A stretch of DNA of 7,215 nt from an uncultured Desulfomonile sp. (GCA_903920415.1 CAIXMD010000051.1:1-7215); one strand, 5' to 3'; shown: positions 1 to 7,172, counted from the first letter of the stretch. Made by a program: numbers and translations. The notes: generated from the letters alone by a model not told the origin.

Positions 1-4
1 AGCC

Positions 5-1660
5 ATGCATAAGAGCACCAAATTCATATTCATAACTGGTGGAGTGCTTTCATCGTTAGGAAAGGGGCTGTCTGCAGCGAGCATCGGGGCGCTTATGGAA
101 TGCAGAGGCCTCACCGTAACTCTTCTGAAGATGGACCCTTACATCAATGTTGACCCGGGAACCATGAACCCTTTCCAGCACGGAGAAGTCTTCGTAACAG
201 ACGATGGGGCAGAAACGGACCTGGATCTGGGACATTATGAGAGATTCACCCATGCAGTTCTTCGCCAAAAGAACAACTTCACAACAGGGCAAATATATGA
301 CTCTGTAATCCAGAAAGAGCGAAGAGGAGAATACCTGGGGGCAACTGTACAAGTAATTCCTCACATCACTGATGAAATTAAGCATAACATTAGGGAGTTG
401 GGTAATGGGGTCGATGTTGCTATCGTTGAGGTAGGAGGAACCGTGGGAGATATCGAAAGCCTCCCCTTTCTCGAGGCAATACGACAACTGAGAGCCGACT
501 TGGGTTCTCAGAATGTGCTTTATATTCATCTAACCCTTCTCCCATTTGTGAAAGCTTCGGGGGAAGTTAAGACGAAACCTACCCAGCACAGTGTCAAAGC
601 ATTACGAGAAGTGGGTATTCAGCCTGATATCCTGATATGCAGGACAGAAAAGAAAATATCTCGTGAAGTGAAGGAGAAAATTGCGCTTTTCTGCAACGTG
701 AGACCCGAAGAAGTTATTGCGGCAGAGGATGTTGAGTGTATTTATGAAGTTCCGTTGAAATTCCATGAAGAGGGACTTGATCAAAAAATCGTCGAAATCC
801 TCAATATCTGGACTCGTGCTCCCCGTCTGGATGAGTGGAAGGCCTTCGTAGCCGGAGTCACTTCCCTGGAGACGGAAGTGACCATCGGCATTGTAGGAAA
901 GTATGTCGATCTTCGGGAGTCCTACAAAAGCCTCAACGAGGCTCTTTTTGCCGGTGGGGTGAGCAACAATGCCCGTGTGAATCTAAAGTTTATAGATTCG
1001 GAGCGCATCGAACAAACAGGTATCAAGGACGAATTTCATGATGTTGATGGAATTCTGGTCCCTGGAGGGTTCGGTTCAAGAGGGATTGAGGGCAAGATCA
1101 AAGCCGTCCAGTACGCTCGAGAAAACCGGATCCCATTCTTCGGTATATGTCTCGGCATGCAAATGGCCGTGGTGGAATACTCCAGAAACGTCTGTGGTAT
1201 GGATGGAGCTAACTCAACCGAATTCGACCCGGAGACGGCCTACCCCGTCATTCACCTTATGGATAATCAGAAATCCATAACCGACAAGGGTGGAACTATG
1301 AGGCTCGGTACGTACGAGTGCGTCATCGCTCAGGATAGTCTCTGTCACAAGATCTACGAGAAAAATATTATAAGCGAGCGCCACAGGCACAGGTATGAAT
1401 TCAACCCTGTTTATAGAAAAACATTAGAAGAAAAAGGTCTGAAAACGGGCGGTATTTCCCCGGATGGAACGCTGGTGGAGATGGTAGAGCATACTGATCA
1501 TCCGTGGTTCATAGGATGCCAGTTTCATCCTGAGTTCAAGTCGCGCCCCATGGATCCACACCCCTTATTTGCTTCGTACATCAAGGCTTGTTTGGACTAC
1601 AATAAAGAGGGTTGTAAAACTTCGGATCAAGGGATGAATATTCCTGGACAGAGACCATGA
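5..1660 (+). CDS. pyrG: CTP synthase (glutamine-hydrolysing)
   Basis: Makes CTP from UTP, ATP and glutamine in the cytoplasm, the last step of pyrimidine nucleotide synthesis. The 551-residue protein is close to the E. coli length (545). Its N-terminal synthetase domain (about 1-270) opens with the family P-loop GGVLSSLGKG (12-21), then DPYINVDPGTM and GAETDLDLGHYERF, which carries the Mg-binding Asp. KTKPTQHSV is the UTP/CTP-binding segment. The C-terminal class I glutamine amidotransferase domain has the nucleophile Cys382 in GICLGMQ, with His508 and Glu510 in FHPEF completing the triad. The ATG at 5 fits the family N-terminus, but only four bases lie upstream, so no ribosome binding site can be judged. 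The stop overlaps the next start (ATGA), suggesting translational coupling. Linkage to Kdo genes makes sense because Kdo is activated with CTP. The tail after about residue 532 is not conserved. Identification is secure. Confidence 0.98.
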   Translation: MHKSTKFIFITGGVLSSLGKGLSAASIGALMECRGLTVTLLKMDPYINVDPGTMNPFQHGEVFVTDDGAETDLDLGHYERFTHAVLRQKNNFTTGQIYDSVIQKERRGEYLGATVQVIPHITDEIKHNIRELGNGVDVAIVEVGGTVGDIESLPFLEAIRQLRADLGSQNVLYIHLTLLPFVKASGEVKTKPTQHSVKALREVGIQPDILICRTEKKISREVKEKIALFCNVRPEEVIAAEDVECIYEVPLKFHEEGLDQKIVEILNIWTRAPRLDEWKAFVAGVTSLETEVTIGIVGKYVDLRESYKSLNEALFAGGVSNNARVNLKFIDSERIEQTGIKDEFHDVDGILVPGGFGSRGIEGKIKAVQYARENRIPFFGICLGMQMAVVEYSRNVCGMDGANSTEFDPETAYPVIHLMDNQKSITDKGGTMRLGTYECVIAQDSLCHKIYEKNIISERHRHRYEFNPVYRKTLEEKGLKTGGISPDGTLVEMVEHTDHPWFIGCQFHPEFKSRPMDPHPLFASYIKACLDYNKEGCKTSDQGMNIPGQRP

Positions 1661-3075
1661 ATGCTTCTAGTACCGGTTCCGGTTCTGCAGCGGAATTCGA
1701 TTATTGGCGCCTGCGTAACAGCCAAGAGTTGTTTCTCATTATGGGCCCATGCGTTATCGAATCGGAGCAACTAGTCCTTGATGTCGCCGCAGAGCTGGCC
1801 GGAATATGCCGGGCCACCGGCATCCCTCTCTTATTTAAGTCATCTTTCGATAAAGCCAATCGGACTTCTGTCCAATCTTTTAGGGGTCCGGGACTGAAAA
1901 GAGGCTTAGAAATACTCGCAAGTGTGAAGGAGAAAACAGGCCTGCCTATAGTTTCGGACATTCACACCCCCGATCAGGCGCCCGTTGCAGGTGAGGTGCT
2001 GGATGTAATTCAGATTCCAGCGTTCCTCAGTCGCCAGACAGACCTGCTTGTTGCTGCGGGACGCACCGGTCGAACAGTCAACATCAAGAAAGGTCAATTT
2101 CAGTCTCCAGAGGACATGGACCACACTATAAAAAAAGTTTTGAGCACTGGCAATGACAACATTTTTTTAACTGAGCGGGGGGCCAGTTTCGGATATGGGG
2201 ACCTCGTGGCAGACATGCGATCAATAGTTCGCATGAAACGCTTCGGTTTTCCTGTAATTTTTGATGCAACCCATTCAGCTCAGTTCCCCGGAAGGGGCAA
2301 CGGTTGTTCAAGCGGAGACCGTTCCTTAATCGCCCCTTTAGCTCGGGCAGCCGTTGCTGCAGGCGCTGACGGAATATTCATGGAGGTTCATCCTGATCCG
2401 GATCGAGCTTTCTGCGACGGGCCCAACTCATTGATTCTCAAAGATGTGGAAGCATTGGTGCTGAACTTGGCGGAAATAAAACGGTTAGTACCTTCCTCAG
2501 ATTCCGCCGCAATAGATCATGGCACTTTCCCCACGCATGAAACAATGATAGAAGAACGAATGGCCGCACGTCTCAAAAAAATTCGCCTGATCATTTTTGA
2601 CGTCGACGGAGTGCTTACAGATGGATCAATCATTTTCGGGGGCACTGATCTGGAGATAAAATCCTTTAATGTTAGAGACGGACATGGTATAAAGATTGCA
2701 ATGAGGTGTGGCTTAGAAGTTGCCCTGGTGACTGGACGAACTTCTGAAGTTGTGTCCCGGCGAGCTGAGGATCTGGGAATTTCGCTTGTCTATCAGGGTA
2801 TCTGGGATAAGAGACCGGTGCTGGTGGAACTTGTTAGAGAGCTTAAACTCGAAGCTGAAGAGGTAGCAGTAATCGGAGATGATGTTGTGGACATTCCGCT
2901 CATGCGAAGAGCCGGCATTGGATTCACCGTCCCGGAAGCTCCAGAGGAGGTCCACCGCGCTGCTGACTATGTGACCAGACATTCGGGAGGCAGGGGCGCA
3001 GCCCGTGAGATGGTCGAGATGATTCTCAAGGCTCAAGGTAAGTGGGACGGAGCTTTGGCAAGGTACTATGAATAG
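1657..3075 (+). CDS. kdsA-kdsC: Bifunctional Kdo-8-phosphate synthase / Kdo-8-phosphate phosphatase (KdsA-KdsC fusion)
   Basis: One 472-residue ORF carries two consecutive steps of Kdo synthesis. Residues about 22-285 are KdsA, which condenses PEP with arabinose-5-phosphate to Kdo-8-P: GPCVIES (30-36), KSSFDKANRTS (61-71), IQIPAFLSRQTDLL and FMEVHPDP. Cys32, His206, Glu243 and Asp254 match the metal ligands of Aquifex KdsA (Cys11, His185, Glu222, Asp233) with identical spacing, so this half is the metal-dependent class; E. coli has Asn at the Cys position. Residues about 303-472 are KdsC, a HAD-family phosphatase: motif I DVDGVLTDG (Asp315, Asp317), motif II Thr359 in VTGRT, motif III Lys385, motif IV GDDVVD (Asp408, Asp409, Asp412). 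A Ser/His/Thr/Glu-rich linker (about 286-302) joins them, with no stop or frame change. The ATG overlaps the pyrG stop; the Shine-Dalgarno is weak, so coupling is likely. Met297 (2545) and Met302 (2560) could permit separate KdsC, though neither has a good ribosome binding site. The family calls are secure; the fusion is read directly. Confidence 0.96.
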   Translation: MNASSTGSGSAAEFDYWRLRNSQELFLIMGPCVIESEQLVLDVAAELAGICRATGIPLLFKSSFDKANRTSVQSFRGPGLKRGLEILASVKEKTGLPIVSDIHTPDQAPVAGEVLDVIQIPAFLSRQTDLLVAAGRTGRTVNIKKGQFQSPEDMDHTIKKVLSTGNDNIFLTERGASFGYGDLVADMRSIVRMKRFGFPVIFDATHSAQFPGRGNGCSSGDRSLIAPLARAAVAAGADGIFMEVHPDPDRAFCDGPNSLILKDVEALVLNLAEIKRLVPSSDSAAIDHGTFPTHETMIEERMAARLKKIRLIIFDVDGVLTDGSIIFGGTDLEIKSFNVRDGHGIKIAMRCGLEVALVTGRTSEVVSRRAEDLGISLVYQGIWDKRPVLVELVRELKLEAEEVAVIGDDVVDIPLMRRAGIGFTVPEAPEEVHRAADYVTRHSGGRGAAREMVEMILKAQGKWDGALARYYE

Positions 3076-3107
3076 CATGGTACCAAGTGGCGTTCATAAG
3101 GTTTTAC

Positions 3108-3113
3108 AGGGAG
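3108..3113 (+). promoter_or_regulatory. Ribosome binding site of lptC
   Basis: AGGGAG lies four bases before the ATG at 3118, in the 42-base gap after the kdsA-kdsC stop. It is the only reasonable Shine-Dalgarno in the gap and supports that start. Confidence 0.65.
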
Positions 3114-3117
3114 TTTT

Positions 3118-3729
3118 ATGAACCACAAGGAAATAGAACGCTGGTACAGACTCAGGAACATCAAGAGAGCCTCACAGGTTCTGGTGTTAGCCTCTCTGGT
3201 CTTGTTGGTCTCCAGCTACGCGGCTTCACGTTTTCTCGGTGAGCAGCGGGAAATATTCGAGGCTTCTCAAGTTTCAAATTCTGCCATTCGTATAGAGAAT
3301 TTCGTTTATTCTTCGCCGGGCACCAGACCCTGGGAACTCAAGGCATCCGATGCCATGGTATCAAATACACTCGATAGGGTATTCCTGGGAAGTCCGATGG
3401 TGATCTACCATGGGGGAAAAGGGGGGAAGATCTATTTAAGCGCCAAATCAGGTGAACTGGACAAGAAGAACAGCAATGTTTCCGGCCGGGGGGACGTTAC
3501 TCTACGCTACAAGGATTTCCAATTCACCACCGATGAAATCGATTACTCGGACGAAAAACTGCTGGCAGAAACTTCCTTACCGGTATCTCTTGAAGGTGGC
3601 GATCTGATTTTGACGGGGATAGGTATGAAGTTTTGTCTTGAAAATGAAGAAATAGTAATCGAGCAGAATGTGAAAGCTCGTCTCTACGATGTAAAATGGG
3701 TCGAACCGGGGCAAAAGCTCCCTATGTGA
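3118..3729 (+). CDS. lptC: LPS export protein LptC (inner-membrane anchored)
   Basis: Part of the LptB2FGC machine: it receives LPS from LptFG and hands it to LptA at the periplasmic face of the inner membrane. The 203-residue protein has a charged cytoplasmic N-terminus (1-17), a single hydrophobic membrane segment (about 18-36, rich in V, L, A and S) and then a periplasmic domain of short alternating beta strands. That domain carries LptC-type phrases such as PWELKASDA, SGRGDVTLRY and FTTDEIDYS (repeats of the type in which a strand ends with a loss/gain-of-function pair of D/E and Y). Length is close to E. coli LptC (191). Sequence conservation in this family is low, so the call rests on topology, beta-jellyroll character and the lptC-lptA-lptB order. 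An AGGGAG ribosome binding site supports the start. It stops 17 bases before the preferred lptA start. Confidence 0.9.
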   Translation: MNHKEIERWYRLRNIKRASQVLVLASLVLLVSSYAASRFLGEQREIFEASQVSNSAIRIENFVYSSPGTRPWELKASDAMVSNTLDRVFLGSPMVIYHGGKGGKIYLSAKSGELDKKNSNVSGRGDVTLRYKDFQFTTDEIDYSDEKLLAETSLPVSLEGGDLILTGIGMKFCLENEEIVIEQNVKARLYDVKWVEPGQKLPM

Positions 3730-3730
3730 A

Positions 3731-3738
3731 GAGAGAAG
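3731..3738 (+). promoter_or_regulatory. Ribosome binding site of lptA (decides the start)
   Basis: A purine run GAGAGAAG immediately after the lptC stop sits eight bases before the ATG at 3747. It favours that ATG over the in-frame one at 3696, which lies inside lptC and would put 17 charged residues before the signal peptide. Confidence 0.55.
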
Positions 3739-3746
3739 ACTGCTTA

Positions 3747-4322
3747 ATGAGACATTTTGGAATTGTATCGGCAGCCATTGCCATTCTTGGTATTGTTTTT
3801 TCTCTGGCAGTTGCGCAAAACGAACAAAAAAATTTGAGCCAAAATTCTGACGAGCCCCTAGACATAACCTCCAAGAAGTTTATGGCCCGAAATATTCCTG
3901 ATGGATTAGAGGCCACTTTCGAAGGTAACGTCAAAGTGCGTCAGGGAGAAATGACTTTAAGTTGTGACCGTCTTTCAATCGACTACGATGAAGAAAAGGC
4001 TGTGGACAATCGAGAGAACCTTATTAAGAAACTGCCCAAAGGTTTACAGACGTCGGGCAAAATAAAATCCATCACGGCTTCGGGTAACGTAAAATTTGTA
4101 CAAGGAGATCGAATGGCCGTGGCCGGCAAAGCCATATACGATAATGGTAAGCGTACTATAACTCTGACCAAAGGTCCCCCTCGACTATGGCAGGGACCGG
4201 ATGTAGTGGTAGCTGACACTATAGTTATCTACCTCGATGAGAATCGTACTGAATTGCTTGGTGGAGACGAAGCCGGAATCAAAGCGACAATAAATCCTGC
4301 AAAACAAAAAAGGGAGAAGTAG
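3747..4322 (+). CDS. lptA: Periplasmic LPS transport bridge protein LptA (OstA-like)
   Basis: LptA oligomerises into the periplasmic bridge that carries LPS from LptC to LptD. The open frame reaches back to an ATG at 3696, but I prefer 3747: it starts just past the lptC stop, has a purine-rich site before it, and gives a textbook signal peptide, with MRH followed by a hydrophobic stretch to about residue 22 and a likely cleavage after Ala23 (AVA then Q). The resulting 191-residue precursor compares with 185 in E. coli. The mature part shows the OstA-like pattern: LDITSKKFMARN, then ATFEGNVKVRQGEMTLSCDRLSIDY, then ITASGNVKFVQGDRMAVAGKAIYD and ITLTKGPPRLWQG. This repeated 'G-N-V-x-V-x-Q-G-x-x-x-x-x-x-A' strand-turn unit is typical of the beta-jellyroll. 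The C-terminus is lysine-rich. It lies between lptC and lptB, as in most LPS producers. Confidence 0.93.
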   Translation: MRHFGIVSAAIAILGIVFSLAVAQNEQKNLSQNSDEPLDITSKKFMARNIPDGLEATFEGNVKVRQGEMTLSCDRLSIDYDEEKAVDNRENLIKKLPKGLQTSGKIKSITASGNVKFVQGDRMAVAGKAIYDNGKRTITLTKGPPRLWQGPDVVVADTIVIYLDENRTELLGGDEAGIKATINPAKQKREK

Positions 4323-4329
4323 CGCGGGC

Positions 4330-4336
4330 GGAAGAG
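4330..4336 (+). promoter_or_regulatory. Ribosome binding site of lptB before a TTG start
   Basis: GGAAGAG lies just upstream of the TTG at 4339, in a 16-base gap after lptA. No in-frame ATG or GTG is available between the lptA stop and the conserved ABC N-terminus, so this site supports TTG initiation. Confidence 0.5.
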
Positions 4337-4338
4337 AA

Positions 4339-5052
4339 TTGAAGGCTCTTGGCCTGGTAAAAGAATACTACGGCCGACCTGTGGTCAATAACGTAAGTTT
4401 GACCTTTCAATCAGGTCGGGTTGTGGGATTATTGGGACCTAACGGAGCCGGAAAGACCACTACGTTTTATATGATTACCGGGCTGGTGAAACCCGACGGA
4501 GGAGAGGTCTACCTAGACGACCAGGAAATTTCTCAACTCCCGGTTTATCTGAGAGCCCGGCTGGGTATAAGTTACCTGCCTCAAGAGACCTCTGTTTTTC
4601 GTAAACTTACCGTAGGCGAAAATATCATGGCTATCCTTGAAACCGTTGAAACCGACAAAAAAAGGAGAGAAGAGAGACTCAATGAACTCTTAGCGGAACT
4701 TGATATCGCAACTCTCAGGGATCAGCGGGCCGACAGCCTTTCGGGAGGTCAGAAGAGGCGTCTGGAAATAACTCGTGCCTTGGTGACCGATCCCGTCTTC
4801 ATCTTACTAGATGAGCCCTTTGCGGGACTAGATCCAATTGTGGTTTTGGAAATTCAAAAAATTATTTCAAAGCTCAAAGAAAAAGGAATAGGCGTTGTAC
4901 TGACGGATCATAATACTAGAGAGACTCTAAGTGTATGTGATATAATATATCTTTTAGACAAAGGCTGTATTCTTGAACACGGCGACCCCCAGACTATAGC
5001 AGCCAGTGAAAAAGCCCGAGAGGTTTACTTGGGCAAGCAATTCAACATGTGA
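4339..5052 (+). CDS. lptB: LPS export ABC transporter ATP-binding protein LptB
   Basis: Cytoplasmic ATPase that powers LPS extraction from the inner membrane together with LptF, LptG (not in this window) and LptC. The 237-residue protein (E. coli 241) contains every ABC motif: Walker A GPNGAGKTT (33-41, Lys39), Q-loop Gln82 in YLPQETSVF, signature LSGGQ (134-138), Walker B ILLDE with catalytic Glu159, D-loop GLDP, and switch His191 in TDHN. Strings such as TTTFYMITG, YLPQE and LLDEPFAGLDPI are LptB-specific, which separates it from amino-acid-type ABC proteins. The start is TTG: the protein begins about four residues short of E. coli LptB and lines up with its first strand, and no better start exists after the lptA stop. 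It ends 15 bases before rpoN. Confidence 0.97.
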   Translation: MKALGLVKEYYGRPVVNNVSLTFQSGRVVGLLGPNGAGKTTTFYMITGLVKPDGGEVYLDDQEISQLPVYLRARLGISYLPQETSVFRKLTVGENIMAILETVETDKKRREERLNELLAELDIATLRDQRADSLSGGQKRRLEITRALVTDPVFILLDEPFAGLDPIVVLEIQKIISKLKEKGIGVVLTDHNTRETLSVCDIIYLLDKGCILEHGDPQTIAASEKAREVYLGKQFNM

Positions 5053-5067
5053 CCGATCTCAGCTCAA

Positions 5068-6498
5068 ATGGCCTTTGAGATAAAACAACAGTTGCGTCAA
5101 ACCCAGCAATTGGTGATGACGCCACAGCTCCAGCAAGCAATAAAGCTACTCCAGTACAATCACCTTGAAATGCTTGATGTGCTGGAACTAGAATTGAGGG
5201 AAAACCCGCTCTTAGAACCTCTGTCTCACGATGAACCGTTTTCAGACCAGGATGTTCCTGGCAGGAACGACCTAGATTCACTGGAAGACATGGTTAAAGA
5301 GCCTCAGCGCTCTGAAGCGGACATATTTGACATTGATTGGGAGCATTACCTGGAAAGCTATGGTGGGGATTACTCGCCGGTGCAGAAGGACCATGCAGAC
5401 CGAGCGCCTGTGGAAAATTTTGCCTCGTACTCGGTGAATCTCTTTCGCCATCTACTTCAGCAACTTCGGGAGAGTCGGATCGAAGGAGACGATCGCCGAA
5501 TAGCTATTGAAATTATAGGAAATATAAATGAAAACGGCTTTCTCGACCTTGATTTGGAAGAGTCAATCCGCAGCCTTCAGTTCAAATCTCATGACTTTGA
5601 AAGAGTTCTTGGTGAAATCCAGGAATTCGATCCTTGCGGGGTCGCTGCGCGGGACCTGAGAGAATGCCTTCTCATTCAGGTCAGAGCCCTTGACCCACCC
5701 AACAGCGTTGCAAAGAGAATCCTTGAAGAAACCTACCAACTGTTCGAACAAGGAAGACTTGACGGCGTAGCCCGTAAACTCAACCTTTCCATCGATGAAA
5801 TCAAGGAAGCCGCTGAGGTAATCTCGTTGCTTGATCCCAAACCTGGAAGACAGTATTCGAATTCGGAAGCCATCTACGTGGTCCCGGACATATTCATAAC
5901 GAAAGTTGGAAATGAGTATGTTGTAACTCTTAACGAAGAAGGTCTTCCACGCTTGAGAATAAGTTCTTTTTATCAGAGAGAACTCCATTCTCAGGCTTGC
6001 TCATCTGTTGCCAAGAGCTATATTCAAGAAAAAATGAGAGGCGCCATGTGGCTTATCAAGAGCATTCACCAGCGCCAGAGAACCATTTACAAGGTTACCC
6101 GATCCATTATAAAATTCCAGCGAGAATTTTTTGACAAAGGGATAGATTATCTCAAACCGCTCATCTTGAAAGATGTGGCTGACGACATAGAGATGCACGA
6201 ATCGACAGTAAGCCGTGTAACAACAAACAAATATGTAGATACCCCGAGAGGTATTTTAGAGTTGAAGTATTTTTTCAATTCCGGAATTCGACACGGAGCT
6301 GACTCCATTGCTTCGGAATCGGTCAAGAACCACATCTTGCGGATGGTTAGAAGTGAAAACCATAGTAGGCCTGCAAGTGACAAACAAATAGTTGACGAGT
6401 TGGCTCGTGCCCAAATCCATATTGCACGACGAACAGTGGCTAAGTATAGGGAAATAATGGGTATCCCCCCGTCCAGTAAGAGAAAAAAGAAATTTTAA
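5068..6498 (+). CDS. rpoN: RNA polymerase sigma-54 factor
   Basis: Alternative sigma factor that directs RNA polymerase to -24/-12 promoters and needs an AAA+ activator to open them. The 476 residues match E. coli RpoN (477). Region I (1-50) is the Gln/Leu-rich activator-responsive segment, with MTPQLQQAIKLLQ and ENPLLE. Region II (about 51-110) is variable and very acidic. Region III holds the core-binding domain (about 110-300, including EFDPCGVAARDLRECL and LDPKPGRQY), a helix-turn-helix (about 366-390, with HESTVSRVTTNKYVDTPRG) and the C-terminal RpoN box ARRTVAKYRE (453-462), which reads the -24 element. It ends in a basic tail. All regions look intact. No convincing Shine-Dalgarno precedes the ATG, only 15 bases after lptB, so translation is probably coupled. 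The lptB-rpoN-hpf order is widespread in proteobacteria. What it controls cannot be told from this window. Confidence 0.98.
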   Translation: MAFEIKQQLRQTQQLVMTPQLQQAIKLLQYNHLEMLDVLELELRENPLLEPLSHDEPFSDQDVPGRNDLDSLEDMVKEPQRSEADIFDIDWEHYLESYGGDYSPVQKDHADRAPVENFASYSVNLFRHLLQQLRESRIEGDDRRIAIEIIGNINENGFLDLDLEESIRSLQFKSHDFERVLGEIQEFDPCGVAARDLRECLLIQVRALDPPNSVAKRILEETYQLFEQGRLDGVARKLNLSIDEIKEAAEVISLLDPKPGRQYSNSEAIYVVPDIFITKVGNEYVVTLNEEGLPRLRISSFYQRELHSQACSSVAKSYIQEKMRGAMWLIKSIHQRQRTIYKVTRSIIKFQREFFDKGIDYLKPLILKDVADDIEMHESTVSRVTTNKYVDTPRGILELKYFFNSGIRHGADSIASESVKNHILRMVRSENHSRPASDKQIVDELARAQIHIARRTVAKYREIMGIPPSSKRKKKF

Positions 6499-6525
6499 GT
6501 TCCGGAAACTTCGTCCAAGATCTAC

Positions 6526-6532
6526 AAGGAGG
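6526..6532 (+). promoter_or_regulatory. Strong ribosome binding site of hpf (decides the start)
   Basis: AAGGAGG is the best Shine-Dalgarno in the window. It lies eight bases before the ATG at 6541 but only two bases before the in-frame GTG at 6535, so it fixes the start at the ATG. Its strength compared with the weak sites of pyrG-linked kdsA and of rpoN suggests HPF is made in excess over RpoN from the same message. Confidence 0.8.
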
Positions 6533-6540
6533 TAGTGCTA

Positions 6541-7083
6541 ATGCAACTTTCCGTCACTTTCAGACATATGGAACCTTCCGACGCATTGAAGAAATACGTC
6601 CAGGAAAGGACCTCTAAACTCACCAAGTACATTGACAAGCCGCTTGAAAGCCAGGTTATTTTATCCGTCCATAAATTCAGACAAATTGCAGACGTGATAA
6701 TAACTGTGGATGGGCTTCGTATTGCAGGACAAGAGTCTCACGAGGACATGTATGCGGCCATCGATCTGGTCATGGACAAGATTGAGCGACAAGTAAAAAA
6801 GTACCGTGAGAAAATAAGAAATCACAAGCCGCTACAGGGTCGAGAAATCCGTTGGCGTAGAGACATTTATGGGCAGGATAGCTTTGAGGATGATCAAGAA
6901 CCAGTGGTGGTACGCACAGAGAACTATTTTGTTAAGCCCATGTCAGTTGATGAAGCTGCCATGCAAATGGATTTGTCCCAACAGGAATTTCTTGTATTCA
7001 ATAACGCCTCTACTCAAACGGTAAATGTCCTTTACCGGCGAAAGGACGGAAACTACGGCCTTATAGTTCCCCAAAACTTTTAG
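6541..7083 (+). CDS. hpf: Long-form ribosome hibernation promoting factor
   Basis: Binds the decoding region of the 30S subunit and dimerises idle 70S ribosomes into 100S particles. From the ATG at 6541 it is 180 residues, the long form, compared with about 95 for E. coli Hpf. The N-terminal S30AE domain (about 1-97) has beta-alpha-beta-beta-beta-alpha character, with RHMEPSDALKKYVQERTSKL and the helix HEDMYAAIDLVMDKIERQV, followed by basic KKYREKIRNHK. A charged linker (about 98-122) leads to the C-terminal dimerisation domain (about 123-180), with the family phrases VKPMSVDEAAMQM, FLVFNNA and YRRKDGNYGLIVP. A longer frame from GTG 6535 is rejected because the ribosome binding site is too close to it. 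In proteobacteria hpf commonly follows rpoN and precedes PTS-type genes (ptsN, hprK, rapZ); no such gene is reached before the window ends. Confidence 0.97.
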   Translation: MQLSVTFRHMEPSDALKKYVQERTSKLTKYIDKPLESQVILSVHKFRQIADVIITVDGLRIAGQESHEDMYAAIDLVMDKIERQVKKYREKIRNHKPLQGREIRWRRDIYGQDSFEDDQEPVVVRTENYFVKPMSVDEAAMQMDLSQQEFLVFNNASTQTVNVLYRRKDGNYGLIVPQNF

Positions 7084-7172
7084 AGAATGAATCCAGAGCG
7101 TGTTTCTCGAGCGACTGTAGATATTGGACACAGCCGCTGTCACTGGCAGAGCACGACATTTTGTGAGCGAAT

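Noticed and set aside
56..529. Minus-strand open frame of 157 codons opposite pyrG, and similar minus-strand frames at 2713-3078 and 5563-5988.
   Set aside because: They lie wholly opposite well-identified conserved genes, have no family-like sequence and no operon context; they are antisense shadows.
835..1280. Two overlapping + strand frames inside pyrG that might suggest a frameshift.
   Set aside because: The pyrG frame itself is intact and conserved through this region, including the amidotransferase Cys382; the other frames have no family-like sequence.
3067..3098. Inverted repeat TATGAA ... TTCATA around the kdsA-kdsC stop, with the palindrome TGGTACCA inside.
   Set aside because: Six AT-rich pairs separated by 20 bases; the inner palindrome is eight bases. 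Such patterns are expected by chance and nothing marks a terminator or binding site.
6497..6511. Small inverted repeat AAGTT-CCGGA-AACTT between rpoN and hpf.
   Set aside because: Only five AT-rich pairs and no T-run after it; too weak to be a terminator or operator on this evidence.
7144..7160. TGGCAGAGCACGACA as a possible sigma-54 promoter.
   Set aside because: GG is present but the GC ten bases further on is not (CA), and the rest of the consensus is poor.
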